From positions 7,859,144-7,923,143 of the forward strand of contig CM040764.1 in assembly GCA_022829145.1 (NCBI GenBank): a stretch of 64,000 bases of DNA, read 5' to 3'. The notes under the pieces are model-generated. The model worked only from the letters and a program-made list of their open reading frames with translations, had not been told where the DNA came from and searched no databases. This stretch comes from Albula goreensis. Its lineage: Eukaryota > Chordata > Actinopteri > Albuliformes > Albulidae. Every line of letters starts with the position of its first letter. The first letter of the stretch is position 1. The position numbers were made by a program, and so were the translations under genes. Of this stretch, positions 34,314-46,330 are shown one piece after another.

Positions 34314-37300
34314 TTAAGGCCTCTCCACGGGCAGCAGGTTGAAGCAGCCTTGGGGAATGGTGGCGCGGATCTTCTCCAGGTTGTCGATGTCCAGCAGGAT
34401 GCGGTCGATGTCGGCGTCCATGCGGGAGATCAGGGTCTTCTGCCTGGCCTCCTGATCCTGGATGGCCAGCAGGCGGGGCCTCAGCTCCCCAGACACCTTG
34501 TCACGGATAACCGCCATCGACCCCTCCAGCTCGGTCAGCCTCTCCTCATCCACTTTGCCTGGCTGGCCTGTGCAACGGGGAAACACCAGGAAGACCACAC
34601 TTAGATCCACACTTCACATCACACAGTTAAACACACAAGCAGATCCCTCTTAATACTAGTGATGGGGGAGTGAGGTCTCACTAAACTAAAACTAGGAGGA
34701 GCTCCCATACACAGTCAGTGACTTCATGATTTGGACCAATGACCACTTCAGATTTGAAGATAAAATTTTTCATTGGTTCTACAAAGTCAATGATTGACAG
34801 CAGATTGTTGCTCTGTTCTAATTCTGGGTTCATGAAACCTCATTTTGACGATCACTATTTAGAATCCTGCTCTATGCCCCATGGGAACACGTGGGGGAAT
34901 CTTCACAGCGGTTTCACCTGTAGACTTACCGATCAGACTCAGGAGGTTTGTGACGGCCTGCATGGTGTCTCCCACTGCATCTCTGGTGTTCTTGGCATTG
35001 AAGTGTGCACCTGCAGCTCCTGCCAAAGCCTAGGAATCGAAGAAGGGAAAAATTCCACATTCGAGATGAGTACCCTTTTGCGCTCTACAACTGTTTCTCC
35101 ATCACTATTGCTGCACACAACTATAAGTCATTATTTGTAGAATCCCAGGGTCAATCTGATGAAGGGCTCAGGTATGTTTGAGTGGAAGAGACGAAAGGAT
35201 TGTGTAAGGAATGTGTAAATTAATGAATTCTGTGTTTATTGTTGTTTAATTTTAATGATTTATAATATATCAATGTGAACTTTAACTAATTTCTCCTGTA
35301 GCCTCCTTGTCTTGCCAGCAGGCCAGTAAACTATGAATAACAGAGCCTTAAGCATAGAATAAACACATTTACTCAGTTTTTATTGTACTTCTAAAAAAAT
35401 TATGTGCGTTTACAAGCCCTGCTCTAGAACTCCAAACTCACTCACCTCTTTCGCCAGCTCATCCTCCTTCTCGGCGGCTTCCACCTCATTTGTCAGCCTT
35501 CCCATTGTGTCAGATGCCTGAGCACTCAGGGTCTTTAGGTCGTTGTTGAAGATGGTGGCATCCCTCAGCAATGTTTTAGCAACAGTCAATGTTTTTGGCG
35601 CCCCCTGCAGGCAGACAATCATAGACATATTTCACTACTCAATCACTTGTCTCCTGTGGGCTCAGGTCAGAACAAAATGAAACATATTGGCCCACATCCA
35701 GCAATTACTCTACACACTACTCAAGCAGAGTTTTACCCTGCAAACACCATTCAAATTAAATTCTTATTGATGAATAATTGCCATTAATGAAAAGGACCAT
35801 CAATTACTCACATTAAAACACACTAATGACTGTGACTGAGTCGGTATATTGGCCCTATCCTTTCTCCGTAGTTATTAGTAACTGGCATTTTGACCCAGTG
35901 TGCATGACCACCTGACCAGTAGAAACATAAACCTTGGGGCACTAAACCAGCTGGATTTCTGTGTCAGACAGTACATTCATGTGTTCATAAGCTCACCTCC
36001 ATCAGCGTCACTGCGTCGCCCAGTTTGCTGACGGTCTCCAGGGCGTGGTTGTAGTCTCCATCCACGCTGTCCAGAATGCCCTGGGTCTTCGAGTTGCTGC
36101 CGACTGCATCCTGGATGATCGCCTGGATCGCTGGGAGCCTCTTTATGGCCTCGTCAGCCTTGGCCTTGTTCATGCCGATCTGCTCGTCAAACCCTTGGGA
36201 TCACACGGCAACACAGGTTAACAATGACAATCACGGGACCACAAATACATTAAAAACATGGACAGAGCCGTTAGAATGAACCTAAGACAGTTACTGACCA
36301 ATGTGCTGCTTTGTGTGATATTTAGAAAGCAGAGACCGAATGCTTTGTACCTCTGAGCGTGTCCAGGACCTGATCCAGTCCGTCCACATTTGCGTTGATG
36401 TCCTCCAACGACTCTGCGACGCTGCCCTTGGCAGCGTTGACTCTCGCAAGGAGCTGATCTTGATTCTGTGGAGACAGTCATAAATATTATCTTATTTTAG
36501 CACAATAGCCCTAAGGCTAATCACATATCTGATATGTATTAGAATATCCATATGCTTGCTTTAAATGTTTTTAAAGAAGTACTCATGAGAAGTAATTCAT
36601 GGAAATTGGCATGTTTGGGCTATACAGAAATCTCTACAGCTATATACAGTAAATAAGACCATTTAGGAGAAGCAAAGACCAGGTAAGGGCAGGCAATAGA
36701 AGGGGGCAGGTAAGAGGAAGTAAAAACAGGTAGCAGCTCACCAGTTTAGCTTCCTTTCCCCGAGCCAGCAGGTCCTCCACCTCACCCCGATCTTCTTGGA
36801 AGTCTGTCTGAAGCTGCTGGAGCTGCGTCAGGTTCTTCTCGACGCTGTTTCTGAGAGCGTCCAGTGCTGCAGTCACACCACTGATCTCCCCCTGTTAAGA
36901 CAGCAGTACAGTGACTACGATGTTACAAAGCACATGCACTCACATGGACACACACACACATGCACACACACTCAAACATCAGACACTGGGCTTCTAACTC
37001 AAGGGTTGCAAGTTCAAATCCTGGCAAGGCTATGCTGTTATAGTCTCCAGCAAGGTACCTCAGCACAAGACAAGGTACAGTCAGCTTCCTATTCAATGAA
37101 TGAATACTGAGTAAAAACATTAACTGTGTTACTCTGGTTGAGGACATTTGCTAAATGCCTAAATGATTCATAATGGAATTTGTTTTGTCCCTCCAATAGT
37201 TGTACTAATGTTCAAAACAGTAGTAGTAGTGTAGTTTTGTTTAAATAAATGCAGAATTGCTTACATTACATTTAAATGGGACATTGAGTGTTTGAATTTG

Positions 37301-40300
37301 AGCTGTTCAAAGAGAAGTCGTGGCTTACTGTGAGAGGGCCCGGAAGGTTCTTCTCAAGCGAGGCGATCTGTCTGAGTGCGTCGCCCGCGATGCGGCTCTC
37401 CTCCAGGGCAGAGGACCCAATGCGCGTGGCCTGGTTCTCCATGGCCTTCACCCGGGCGGAGCTGCGGTCGTACTTGTTTTTGAGTTCACCGATCATCTCT
37501 GTGACCTTGTTCTCCCCGGAGATGGCGGAACGCATGAGGACCAGGGCCTTCTCTGCCTCTGACAGGGCATTTTGGGCTGTCCCCTCCACCTTCACTGCCT
37601 CCCCCTGGTGCCTGTAGCACACACACACACACACACAAACACGATTACATACAATTAATTTTATAGTTTAGGTTTTGTGAATATGATTGAAATTCTTACA
37701 TTTGCTTATTTTCACTCTACAGTCCAGCTGCTGAGCTCCATTGTCATAGCAACAATTGATTGGACTTCATGCACAGCTGGTGTCAGCAGACTGCAGGTAC
37801 ACAATTAACCAGCAGAGGGCAGTGCTGTGCTCTTGGGTGGCCAGGTCTACACTATCCTGTTGGGCTGCTGGGATACCAGCAATGTGCCACCAAGCAGCCC
37901 CAAAATTCCACCTTTATCATTACCCAGAATCCACTCTGGCCCTTACAAATTCTTCAGTGTAAGAGCAGTATGAATGCAAACTTGTCACTCACTTGTCGGC
38001 CAGGGCTATGGCCCTTTCTGCCAGGCTGGACAGGGAGTGGCTCTCTCCGTCTGAGTCGCCCAATGGGAACTCCTAAAACAAGAAACATCAAAAGCAGGTG
38101 GTGATCAGCAGGTGGTATGCTACAGGTATGGATATGCAGCTTACTTAGCACACAACAGGCTAGTACACTCAGCATGTAGCGAGTCTAAGATCTGTACATC
38201 AGCTAAAGATTGTCTTAACTGGAATTATTTCTCATCTCCTGTTGAAAGGCTCAGGAAATCTCAGGCCTCCTGGGAGATGTACTGTGTAAAAACGGCAGGG
38301 TGAAAATGGTAAAAGCGACAACAGAGAAGAATAAACTCACAGCCAGACTGAGCTCCCGTTTGGCAGCGCTCAGTTTGCTTCGGATGTCGGTGATAAGCCG
38401 ACGGATGTTGAACAGCTGTTTGTTGTAGCGCTGGTCGTGCTCTTTGATGCTCTCCACAGCGTTGGAGACAGACTGCAGGCCTTTTTCCTCCCCAGTCAGC
38501 TTCACATTAATGTCCATTACCCGGGACTGCAGGTTGATTTCCGCATCTGGGTAAAACACAAATTCAACAGCAGTGAATACACACGCCAGTTATATAACTA
38601 CAGTGAAGTAGTACATATGTATATGGGGTTAACCCAATGTGCTTCAGCTCAGTACATTATGGTCACCTCAAATGGTCATATTGAGGTTTAATTAGTTTCA
38701 CTCAAATTAAAAACAGTACAATCATACAGCCATGAGAAAGTAGGGAGGGACTCAGCTCCTTAAGAGGGACCGAATGTTATAGGAGTGACTCAGCTCTATG
38801 GGGTGACAGAATGTTTTGGGACTGACTGAGACCCATAAGAGTGACTAAGCATTATGGGAGTGACTAAGCTTTATAGGAGTGAGTGAGGGTTTTGGGAATG
38901 ACTGAGCTCAGTAAGAGCGAAGGCAGATTTACTTGTCAAAGAGTATGATGGAGCAGATTTACTTGCCTGAAAGTGTGTCAGCACTCTCCTGAAGGTCAGA
39001 CACAAGCCTCTCTGCTTTCCTTAGCGTTTTCTTCATCTGATCATCAGTCACAGGCAGGGTGCCGCTCTCCATCCCCGCAAATAAATCCTCCATCTCCCTC
39101 AGTCGGAGCTGGTACCCCTCCACCTGTAACACACGACAGCGGCTCCGTCACAACACCGTCTCCATCCGCAAAGCACAAAACTGCAAACACCTGTAACACA
39201 CAGAGCTATTCGTTTCCTGCAAATCTGATCACTCACCTGATTTTTGACTTGGTCGAAGCAGGCTGGACACGCAGAGCGCACACACCTCTTTCCCTCAAAG
39301 CCTTCTCTGCACAAACACTGACCGTCATTGCTGCACTTCTTTGAGAGGGAGCCCTGAGCGTCGCAGCTGCAAGCTGCAGTGGGAGAACATTGTGGCACAA
39401 GGTTAGTGCTGATGTTACACTGATCAAAACAGGAGCTTAGCCTTAGTAACCTAGCAGTTAGGACGCCATATTGAGAGATAGCTTCCATAGAAATACAGTG
39501 GAAAATATATTTTTATCCGCTTATGGTTATGAAAACGTGCTGGTGTAAGCTCAAAATGACAACAAAGGGATTTTATAACCTAGCATAATTGCTTGTTTGA
39601 GAATCCAATGTAGCTGAACAGAGAAAAGCAAACTTTTTATGATTTTTTATTATTTTAATAAAGTATAAACAGGCATTTTAAAAACCTATGACTTCATCTA
39701 TGATTTGCCTCAAGATGTGAGTCTGGGTGTGCAGGGCGGGGCAGGGGGTGGGGCTTACGCTGGCAGGCTTGGGAGGGCTCAGTACGGTAGAATCCGTCCT
39801 CACAGCGTTCACAGAAGAAGCCGGTGGTGTGGTCTGTACACTTCAGGCATTCCCCAGTCACACGGTCGCAGGTACCCACAGCGTTGGGGTCCAGGTGACC
39901 CCCACATCGGCATCTCTGACAGGCCCGCTGTGGCCCGTACTCCCCCAGGGGGTCGCCATAGAAACCTTCCTCACATTTGTTACACTTTGAACCTGTCAGA
40001 AAAGGTATAAAATATCAATAATAAGCACAAATGTAATCATCTATTCATCTTTGTTGCAACCGATCAAATGTATCATTGAATCTACTATGGAGTATGCACA
40101 TAACTGCATATTAACCCTCATGGGAATGATTATGATAATGAGCAGCGCTGAAAGAGGTTGGACCACAAACAGGAATGATGCTGCTTGATCATGGGATTCT
40201 GCTGCCTGTTAATTCTCCAGGTGCCAGCAACTGTCTCACACACACACACACACTCACCTGTAACCCCAGCTGCGCAGGCATCACACTTCACCTCCAGAGA

Positions 40301-43300
40301 ACCTGGAGTGACAGAGCAGCTCACCCCCCCGGGGCAGGGGCAGGTACGGCAGATCCTGTATGAGTCCAGGTAATAACCGGAGGGGCAGGACTTGGACACG
40401 GGAGTCTCATCGCCAGAGTAACAGTCTCCTGCAACACAAAGAACACACCCAAATTCCAGTTACACTAATTTTTAGTAACATGATTGTGACATCAAATTTC
40501 AAGCTCAGAGGTCATATTTCATGATTTCAGGATGTGATGCAATATATCAGTCTGTGAAGTAACATATCAAGGTGAGGTTGTGAGGTCATACATGTGTGTT
40601 TTCCCACTGAAATTGGCACTCACCAGTTTCGGGGTCACAGCTCCCGCCCCGGCAGCTACAGGGCTGGCAGGGGCTGAATGGACCCTGGGCGGGGGCCAGT
40701 CTGGTGTACCCCGCCGCACAGCGCTCACAGAACTGCCCCTCATAGCCAGCAGGACAGCTACACTTCCCCACCCATTCTGCAGGGGTGCCAGAGCCCACTT
40801 TCGCTGAAACCAAGCGCACGTTGTCCAGGTAACCACGCCCTGTTAGACACAGTTATACAGTTTTAGAATCAGAACAGCAACTAAAGAAGATGGAAAATTT
40901 ATTAATTATTTTTTTCTGTTTCCTTGCAAGGTCTTAAGTCAGATCTATATTATCTAAAAAATTAACTTCATCACTAAACATTTAACATACCGTTTTCCCC
41001 AAATGTGCCACGGATCTTGATGGCGGTGAGGTTCTGAAGAAGCTTCTGGAACTGCAGGCTGCTTAGCTGGGGCTGCCACTTAGAGCCAGGACGCTCATCC
41101 AGCCTACAAAGAGAGAAGGATAAAGACAGAAACAGAGAAAGAGGGAGGGAGGGAGGGAGGAGAGATGGACACGGAGAGGGGGAGAGGAGGAAAAACGAGG
41201 GAGAGAGGGCACAGCATTAGTCATTGTATTAATATTTTACACAAGCTACAGGCAGGGAACGATGGTTCATTCCAGTGCATATGAAGTCGTTGGATCGTTA
41301 GGTACCCTACCTGAAGGTGTAGGGGGTCTTCTGGCCGCACAGTAATACGGTCCTTAGGTCGCCCAGGGCAGCAGAGACCCGCAGCCCCGCCCCCTCCAGC
41401 ACCACGTCCGATTTAGAAGGGCGCCGGGTGCCTCGGTCCAGACGCAGGGAGAAGGACAGGGTCTGGCCATAGCTCAGCACCTGGTTCCCCAAAAACTTAG
41501 CTAAACGGAACAAGGGAGGGAGAAATCAGGTTGGGTTAAACGGTGAAGAAAGGGCCGGGGGCCGACAGAAGCCTGCATGCTCACCGCTCAGCACTGGCAA
41601 TGGCTACCTAGCATTATGTGTATCTTTACACAAAAGCTCTGTATGTTTTTAGCTAAGCGGCATTGTGTGTTATGTGTATTTGGAATTTACATGTATTTGT
41701 TTGAGTTGAGTTTTGTGTTGTGTTTGTGTTTGGATGTGATCTAATGACTCACCTGGAGCATACAGGTAGACCGGCATGCTCTCTTTGGAGATGACCTCCA
41801 GGTCGCCGTGTGAGGGAGACCAGCGGAAGTGAAGCTGGGGTGGAGTCACACCATTGTTTTCTGCAGCGGTCCATCCCTCGTCACCTGAGGAAACAAAAGA
41901 CCAATCAGAACACAGATACCAAGAGATAATTCTACAAAAGTCCTCTGTATTTTTTTTATGTGTGAGATGTACAGTGAGTTTATTTACTTTCACTGAAGGA
42001 GGAAGTGATGTCATGGATGGCGTAACCCCTGGCCATGATGCAATCAGTGGCGTGTCCATAGCAGAAGCACTCCTGCTGGCCCTCTGTGAGCTGGCTGTCA
42101 CTGCAAAATACAGAAACAATCCTGTTACTATAGATACAGAGCTGCTAGAGACACACGCAATCACAATTATACATACATACACACAGCTGTATTTCAGAGA
42201 CTCATGGATGATGGCGGGGTGAGTGAGGACAGAAGTGGGTAGGTAAGTAGGGGTAAGAGGAAGGGGGGTTTGACTCACCTTTGGGGGCAGCCAGCCTGAG
42301 TGAGGGGCGACCCGTCTGGGCAGCGGTCACACTTGTCCCCCTGCAAACCAGGTTTGCACTTGCAGCGTCCCTGACTGTCACACCCAGCGCCATCCGAACC
42401 TGGAGCAAGAGACACAAAATCACCATGTTAAAACATAACTTAAAGATCAGACAGCATCCTTAGAGACTAAACACAGCACAAAATAACTGTCCTGATTCTC
42501 CAAGTTCACATTTTCTCTTCCAAGGATCATTAACTTCCCAAAAAAGCTATCTACATTCCTGGTGCCTGGTTTATCTTGTCAGCATTTCAAAGTATTTCTT
42601 TAATAAACTGGTGCTCCTCACATGAACTAATATATAGAAAAGGTCACAAGTCAACAATAGTAGTCTGTATGTGACATCTATAGGAAATATAATTGTAATC
42701 AGTGAGCTTTGCTCTCTGCTATCACTTATAGACAACTAAATCTAATCCTTAAATGGGAGGTGCACTATTCTATCAAACAAATGAACTGTCAATCTGGTAT
42801 TTTCCAAAATGAATCATTTTATGACCATCTGTGTTGTCAGACAATTAGTAGGTGATAAAGATGAGCCTCTGTCATGTGTCGCCTTCTGGCATCTTCTCTG
42901 TCAGCAGCTGTGGCGCGGTGACCGAGATTAGCTTTCGTTATGTTGAGGAGCACTGAACACTGAAGAGTGACAGAGAAACCTGTAAGCTCACCTGAACACA
43001 TGCTAGCGGGCCGGTCTCACTCACCTGTTGGGCTGCAGCCACAGGGAAGGCAGCTCTCTCCTGCCCTCCGGTGGTAAAAGCCGTCCTTGCACCTCTCGCA
43101 CTGCCGCCCCTCCGTGTTGCCCCGGCAGCTCAGACAGCGGAAGCCCTGCCTGTCCAGAACGCAGTAGTTGGACCTCCCATAACACTGGCATCTCACTGAA
43201 ACACAAACCCAACCCATCCCGGATTAGAACAAGGCCCACGAAAGCCTCTGCACACAAACCTTAGGCATTACAACATCAGGTCAGAGACGTTTTACAGAAA

Positions 43301-46114
43301 CGATACTGCAAGAGCGCTGGTTGCACATGAACCTGTAGCTGCGTGCCTGGACAGAGACAAACACAATAGCACATATGATATTTGTTCACCTTTGGAACAG
43401 ATAGCTGGTATGTATGCTTTGGCCTGCTCCCAGGTTTATGTGCTTGCAGGTGAGTACCCTTTGTGCTTTTCTAAAGTCCCTATACAGACTCAGATGGAAA
43501 CTTTGCTCAGCGGGGTTTACACAACTACACCTTTCTTTGTGTTAAAACGACAACAGCAGAGACCTCCTCAGCTTTTAGTGCTTTGCCTTTTACTGTACTC
43601 AGAAGATCAGTTCAAGGTCCATTTAATCCAAACAAGCGGTGCTAATGTACACCCACGATTATAACATTGTGAAAAACATTATGGTGTATACCAGTTAATA
43701 TGCACATTAAAGCTGAATAGTAAAAAACTGCAGTTTCCACAAGAGTGAATCTCTTTCGCTTTTCTTATAGAAGAGAAAGCGGGAGACGCCTGACCCAAGC
43801 CCAGCCGTGCTTTTACTGTCAACGCGAACAGAGTCTTATTATAGCAATAAGAGCCTGCAGGAAGCACCCCCCACACCTCTTTCTGATGCACACTGCTCTT
43901 GTGAGTTCAACAGTGAGTCCATCATAAACCGCAGGCTAATGCTAAACCAACAGCATGTTAATGCGGGGACAATCCTGTCTGTTATGACTGCAATCCAGCA
44001 CCCCACCCAGCAGTTTATATATAGGTTGTTTTCAGAGTGACCTTGGAGGAATCAGCCAGACAGATGCAATGGAAAGGTAAGAACATAAGAATACATAATG
44101 CAAGGAAAAGCTAATTTGGCCCATTCTGGTCTTTTTATCTGCCTGTAATCTAGGGTGACACACACACACACACACACACCCAAAAACACACAGACATTGA
44201 CACACTTATACACTCACACACACACACAAACAACTATTGTCACATGCTTACATAAATAGTGATGCCTATGAGAGACAGAGGTCTTACTTTTGTGATAACA
44301 CCTTGCTCTAATGTACTCCTCTGGGTACTACTCTCAGATAAAATATGCACATGACTGACCATCACCTTCTCCTCTGTGTCTGTGTATCACATACTGAAGT
44401 CTGTAGCACACTAAATCCCATTAAGGCAGAGGGAAGCTTGCCTTCAGATCAACTCCACTAATAATGGCAACATATGCAATCATTGGGCCACCTTACTATT
44501 ACAAAATATGTGTATAAGAATGTGTAGAAATCTATCATCATATTATATTGACATCCATTAAGTTGTGGATAATTGTATATATAAGATACTCTATTGAGTA
44601 AAAAGTTAGCTTACATTAGCCCTGGCTTTGGCTTTGGGCCACAGGAGCTGTTTTTTGAGTTTCATGTATCGCCAACCAAAAATGATTGATTAAATAATAC
44701 AGAGATGTGATTCAGCAGGACTACAGGCCTGCCGGACAGGGTGGGGCATAATCTGCAGACAGGTTCCTCCAGACAAGGTTTCACTGCCCTGCAATTTAAC
44801 TTTATCTATAAACCTAACCAAACAGTGAATCAACGGTGATTCAGCACATTGTGGTTAGTTTATGATGAAGTCATGTTATCGCCGTGGATCTAGCACTGCC
44901 AGATAAGATGTGAAATAACACACATGCAGACTTCAGAACATCAGACTAAGCATCTATCACTCAGACTTCACGCCCGTAACGGGAACTGAGCCATGTCCAC
45001 CGATTACCCATAATGCCACAGGGCAGCATGACACCATCGTGATCGGTAACTCATCTTGGCACCGAGAAGGACTTGTTTAAACTTCATTGTGGCCTCTGGG
45101 CCAAACCCACGGAGAGCCCTTTTATCCTCCACTCCCGTCTCCTGAATTCACACTTTTAAAGACAAGACCGAGCAGACACTGCCAATGGGCAGGGTCTACA
45201 AGGCCAAGTTCAAACCAGCCTTTTGGTCTCACCCACTGAACAAACTTAAGATATTGCCTTCAGACAACACCTTAATGTACATTTCAACACAGGAGAGATT
45301 GGCCAGATTAGAAGCCATTGTTTATGGGGTGTTCTATGCATTACAGTTGTTTACTTCATTGTCATTACGAGTTACTCACTGCATGTTGTCATATTATACA
45401 TTTCCTGATACACATACAACAAATTATCACAAAATCACACACTGTGCCAGTCAGAGGAGGAGGGGGTCCTAAGTCTGCTTCCTCCCAAAGTTGCCTTCTG
45501 TTTTTTTCTCTGCCACTGTCACCCTGGGTTTGTTGCTGTGGGTGTTAAGGTCAAGGTCTATTGCAGAGTGCATTTAAGCAATAATTTTTTATTTCAATTT
45601 TTATATAAAATTTGATTTGATATAGCTACTTCAACTAGCTTATCTAAGGTAGGATAAGCTGGGAAAGTTGAAACAGCCAACTTTGGTCTGTTGCTGATGC
45701 AAATACAATCAGTGGTGTTATGTAATTCCTGAGCTACCCACAAGCAATTAGCACTAAACCCGAAGACAACGTTAAGAATAAACAATTCTCTAGCCATGCA
45801 ATTAAGTCTTAGAAAAGGTTTTGAGCGTGATTGTACTTTCATCAAATAAAGGACTAAACACCCTAACGAGTAAATAATTTCTCAATGGTGACCACAAAGG
45901 TTAAGCGCACACACTTCTGTTTGCAAGATATTGATAAACAATTAGTCTAAATTAGGAGTGCATTTAGTTGAACTAATCAAGGTTAGAATTTGAAAAATGT
46001 TGTAGATCGAAGAAATTAAGACCCCCACTACTTACTGTCATATCGGTATGTAGCCTCGACGGAGATCAGCCAGAAAACAGAGATTCCACCAAGAAATATC
46101 CATGCACTCCGCAT
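34314..46114 (-). CDS. lamc2: Laminin subunit gamma-2, complete, 21 coding exons
   Basis: Secreted gamma chain of laminin-332, which anchors epithelia to basement membrane. Exons (5'->3'): 46114-46036, 43195-43025, 42399-42279, 42100-41988, 41884-41753, 41500-41311, 41103-40991, 40839-40624, 40428-40258, 39992-39759, 39373-39237, 39123-38967, 38546-38341, 38072-37993, 37611-37329, 36891-36742, 36465-36351, 36193-35997, 35604-35446, 35029-34930, 34567-34314. Phases close to 1125 aa (human 1193). Signal peptide 1-21; LE modules 29-124; half LE (ECFCYGH) then laminin IV domain about 145-325; LE modules about 330-559; coiled coil 560-1125. There is no N-terminal LN domain, which is diagnostic of gamma-2 rather than gamma-1 or gamma-3. 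CPAC at the coil start and Cys1116 can form interchain disulfides. Glu1123, third from the end, is the integrin-binding glutamate. Oddities: intron 12 is GC-AG, one LE module is missing compared with human, and the exon 18 acceptor has a poor pyrimidine tract. Confidence 0.95.
35245..35396. repeat. Copy B of the 150-bp direct duplication, inside lamc2 intron 19
   Basis: Direct-repeat partner of 33041-33191, lying between lamc2 exons 19 and 20. It carries the same minus-strand AATAAA (35378-35383) as the presumed lamc2 3' end, so it puts a potential polyadenylation signal within the gene, before the last two coding exons. Confidence 0.9.
36980..37178 (+). mobile_element. tRNA-derived SINE fragment in lamc2 intron 15
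   Basis: The left part contains a tRNA B-box-like GCAAGTTCAAATCCTGGC. The right part ends with TTACTCTGGTTGAGGACATT then TGCTAAATGCCTAAATGA, which closely matches the conserved tail shared by many teleost SINEs (CTCTGGATAAGG..CTGCTAAATG). It lies opposite to lamc2. The A box and 5' end are not clear, so the copy seems 5'-truncated. Family assignment is from memory. Confidence 0.7.
38745..38930. repeat. Degenerate short tandem repeat in lamc2 intron 12
   Basis: Several imperfect copies of a unit like GGGAGTGACTAAGCTTTATA (GACTCAGCTC, GACTGAGACC, GACTAAGCAT, GACTGAGCTC) at roughly 24-bp spacing or multiples. It ends shortly before the GC donor of exon 12. Confidence 0.6.
39877..39897 (-). other. 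lamc2: Nidogen-binding-like motif HLDPNAV in laminin gamma-2
   Basis: Residues 468-474 in the LE module encoded by exon 10 read HLDPNAV. The equivalent gamma-1 module uses NIDPNAV, whose Asp, Asn and Val contact nidogen. Human gamma-2 has DPSAS here and binds nidogen very weakly. All three contact residues are present in this fish gamma-2; only the first Asn-Ile is changed to His-Leu. Confidence 0.85.
40258..40428 (-). other. lamc2: lamc2 exon 9: LE module at the position of the mammalian BMP-1 cleavage site
   Basis: Codes residues 379-435 ([20 protein letters not shown]...). The human counterpart reads YSGDENPDIECADCPIG and is cut between Ala and Asp in CAD by BMP-1-type proteases. The fish segment keeps YSGDE but has VSKSC in place of IECADC, so the P1' aspartate and one cysteine are absent. 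Confidence 0.8.
41311..41884 (-). other. lamc2: lamc2 laminin IV (L4) domain, exons 5-6 core
   Basis: Exons at 41884-41753 and 41500-41311 encode the centre of the L4 domain, including the conserved [18 protein letters not shown] block, [11 protein letters not shown] and TPYTFR, which match human gamma-2 positions in order. L4 is a beta-sandwich inserted within an LE module; the split LE halves flank it in exon 4 (CFCYGH) and exon 8 (CSCPAGY). Confidence 0.9.
43196..46035 (-). other. lamc2: lamc2 intron 1 (2.8 kb)
   Basis: Holds CA-rich tracts at about 44157-44230 and a possible degenerate dispersed repeat at about 44078-44135 (GAACATAAGAATACATAA ... TTTGGCCCATTCTGG). The rest has no supported exon. 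Frames at 43392-43664 and 45185-45548 resemble nothing known to me. Confidence 0.5.
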
Positions 46115-46330
46115 GTTCGTTAATTCAATATTAGAAAAACAATTAATAAAAAACAATAATCCAAACGCTTAATATCCAATAAACTTCGACTGAAGCAACG
46201 TAGTTCTAGTTCTAGTCCAGGTAACAGTTTCCACCTGATGTGCTGCATCTGTTTGACACCCTGCTCTTTATATGCGTTCCTGTGTGACTAACACTGACAC
46301 ACGCGCTTCGTTTCACAGCTCGCGCCTTTA
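46115..46330 (-). promoter_or_regulatory. lamc2: lamc2 core promoter and 5' UTR with TATA box
   Basis: On the minus strand TATAAA lies at 46272-46267 within CGCATATAAAGAGCAG, about 155 bp upstream of the ATG at 46114. A start site near 46240 and a 5' UTR of about 125 nt would follow. The ATG is preceded by A-rich leader sequence and starts a clear signal peptide, which supports this start. Confidence 0.7.

Noticed and set aside
36990..37040. Possible tRNA gene
   Set aside because: Only a B-box-like word is present, without a cloverleaf; the conserved teleost SINE tail downstream shows that it is a SINE.
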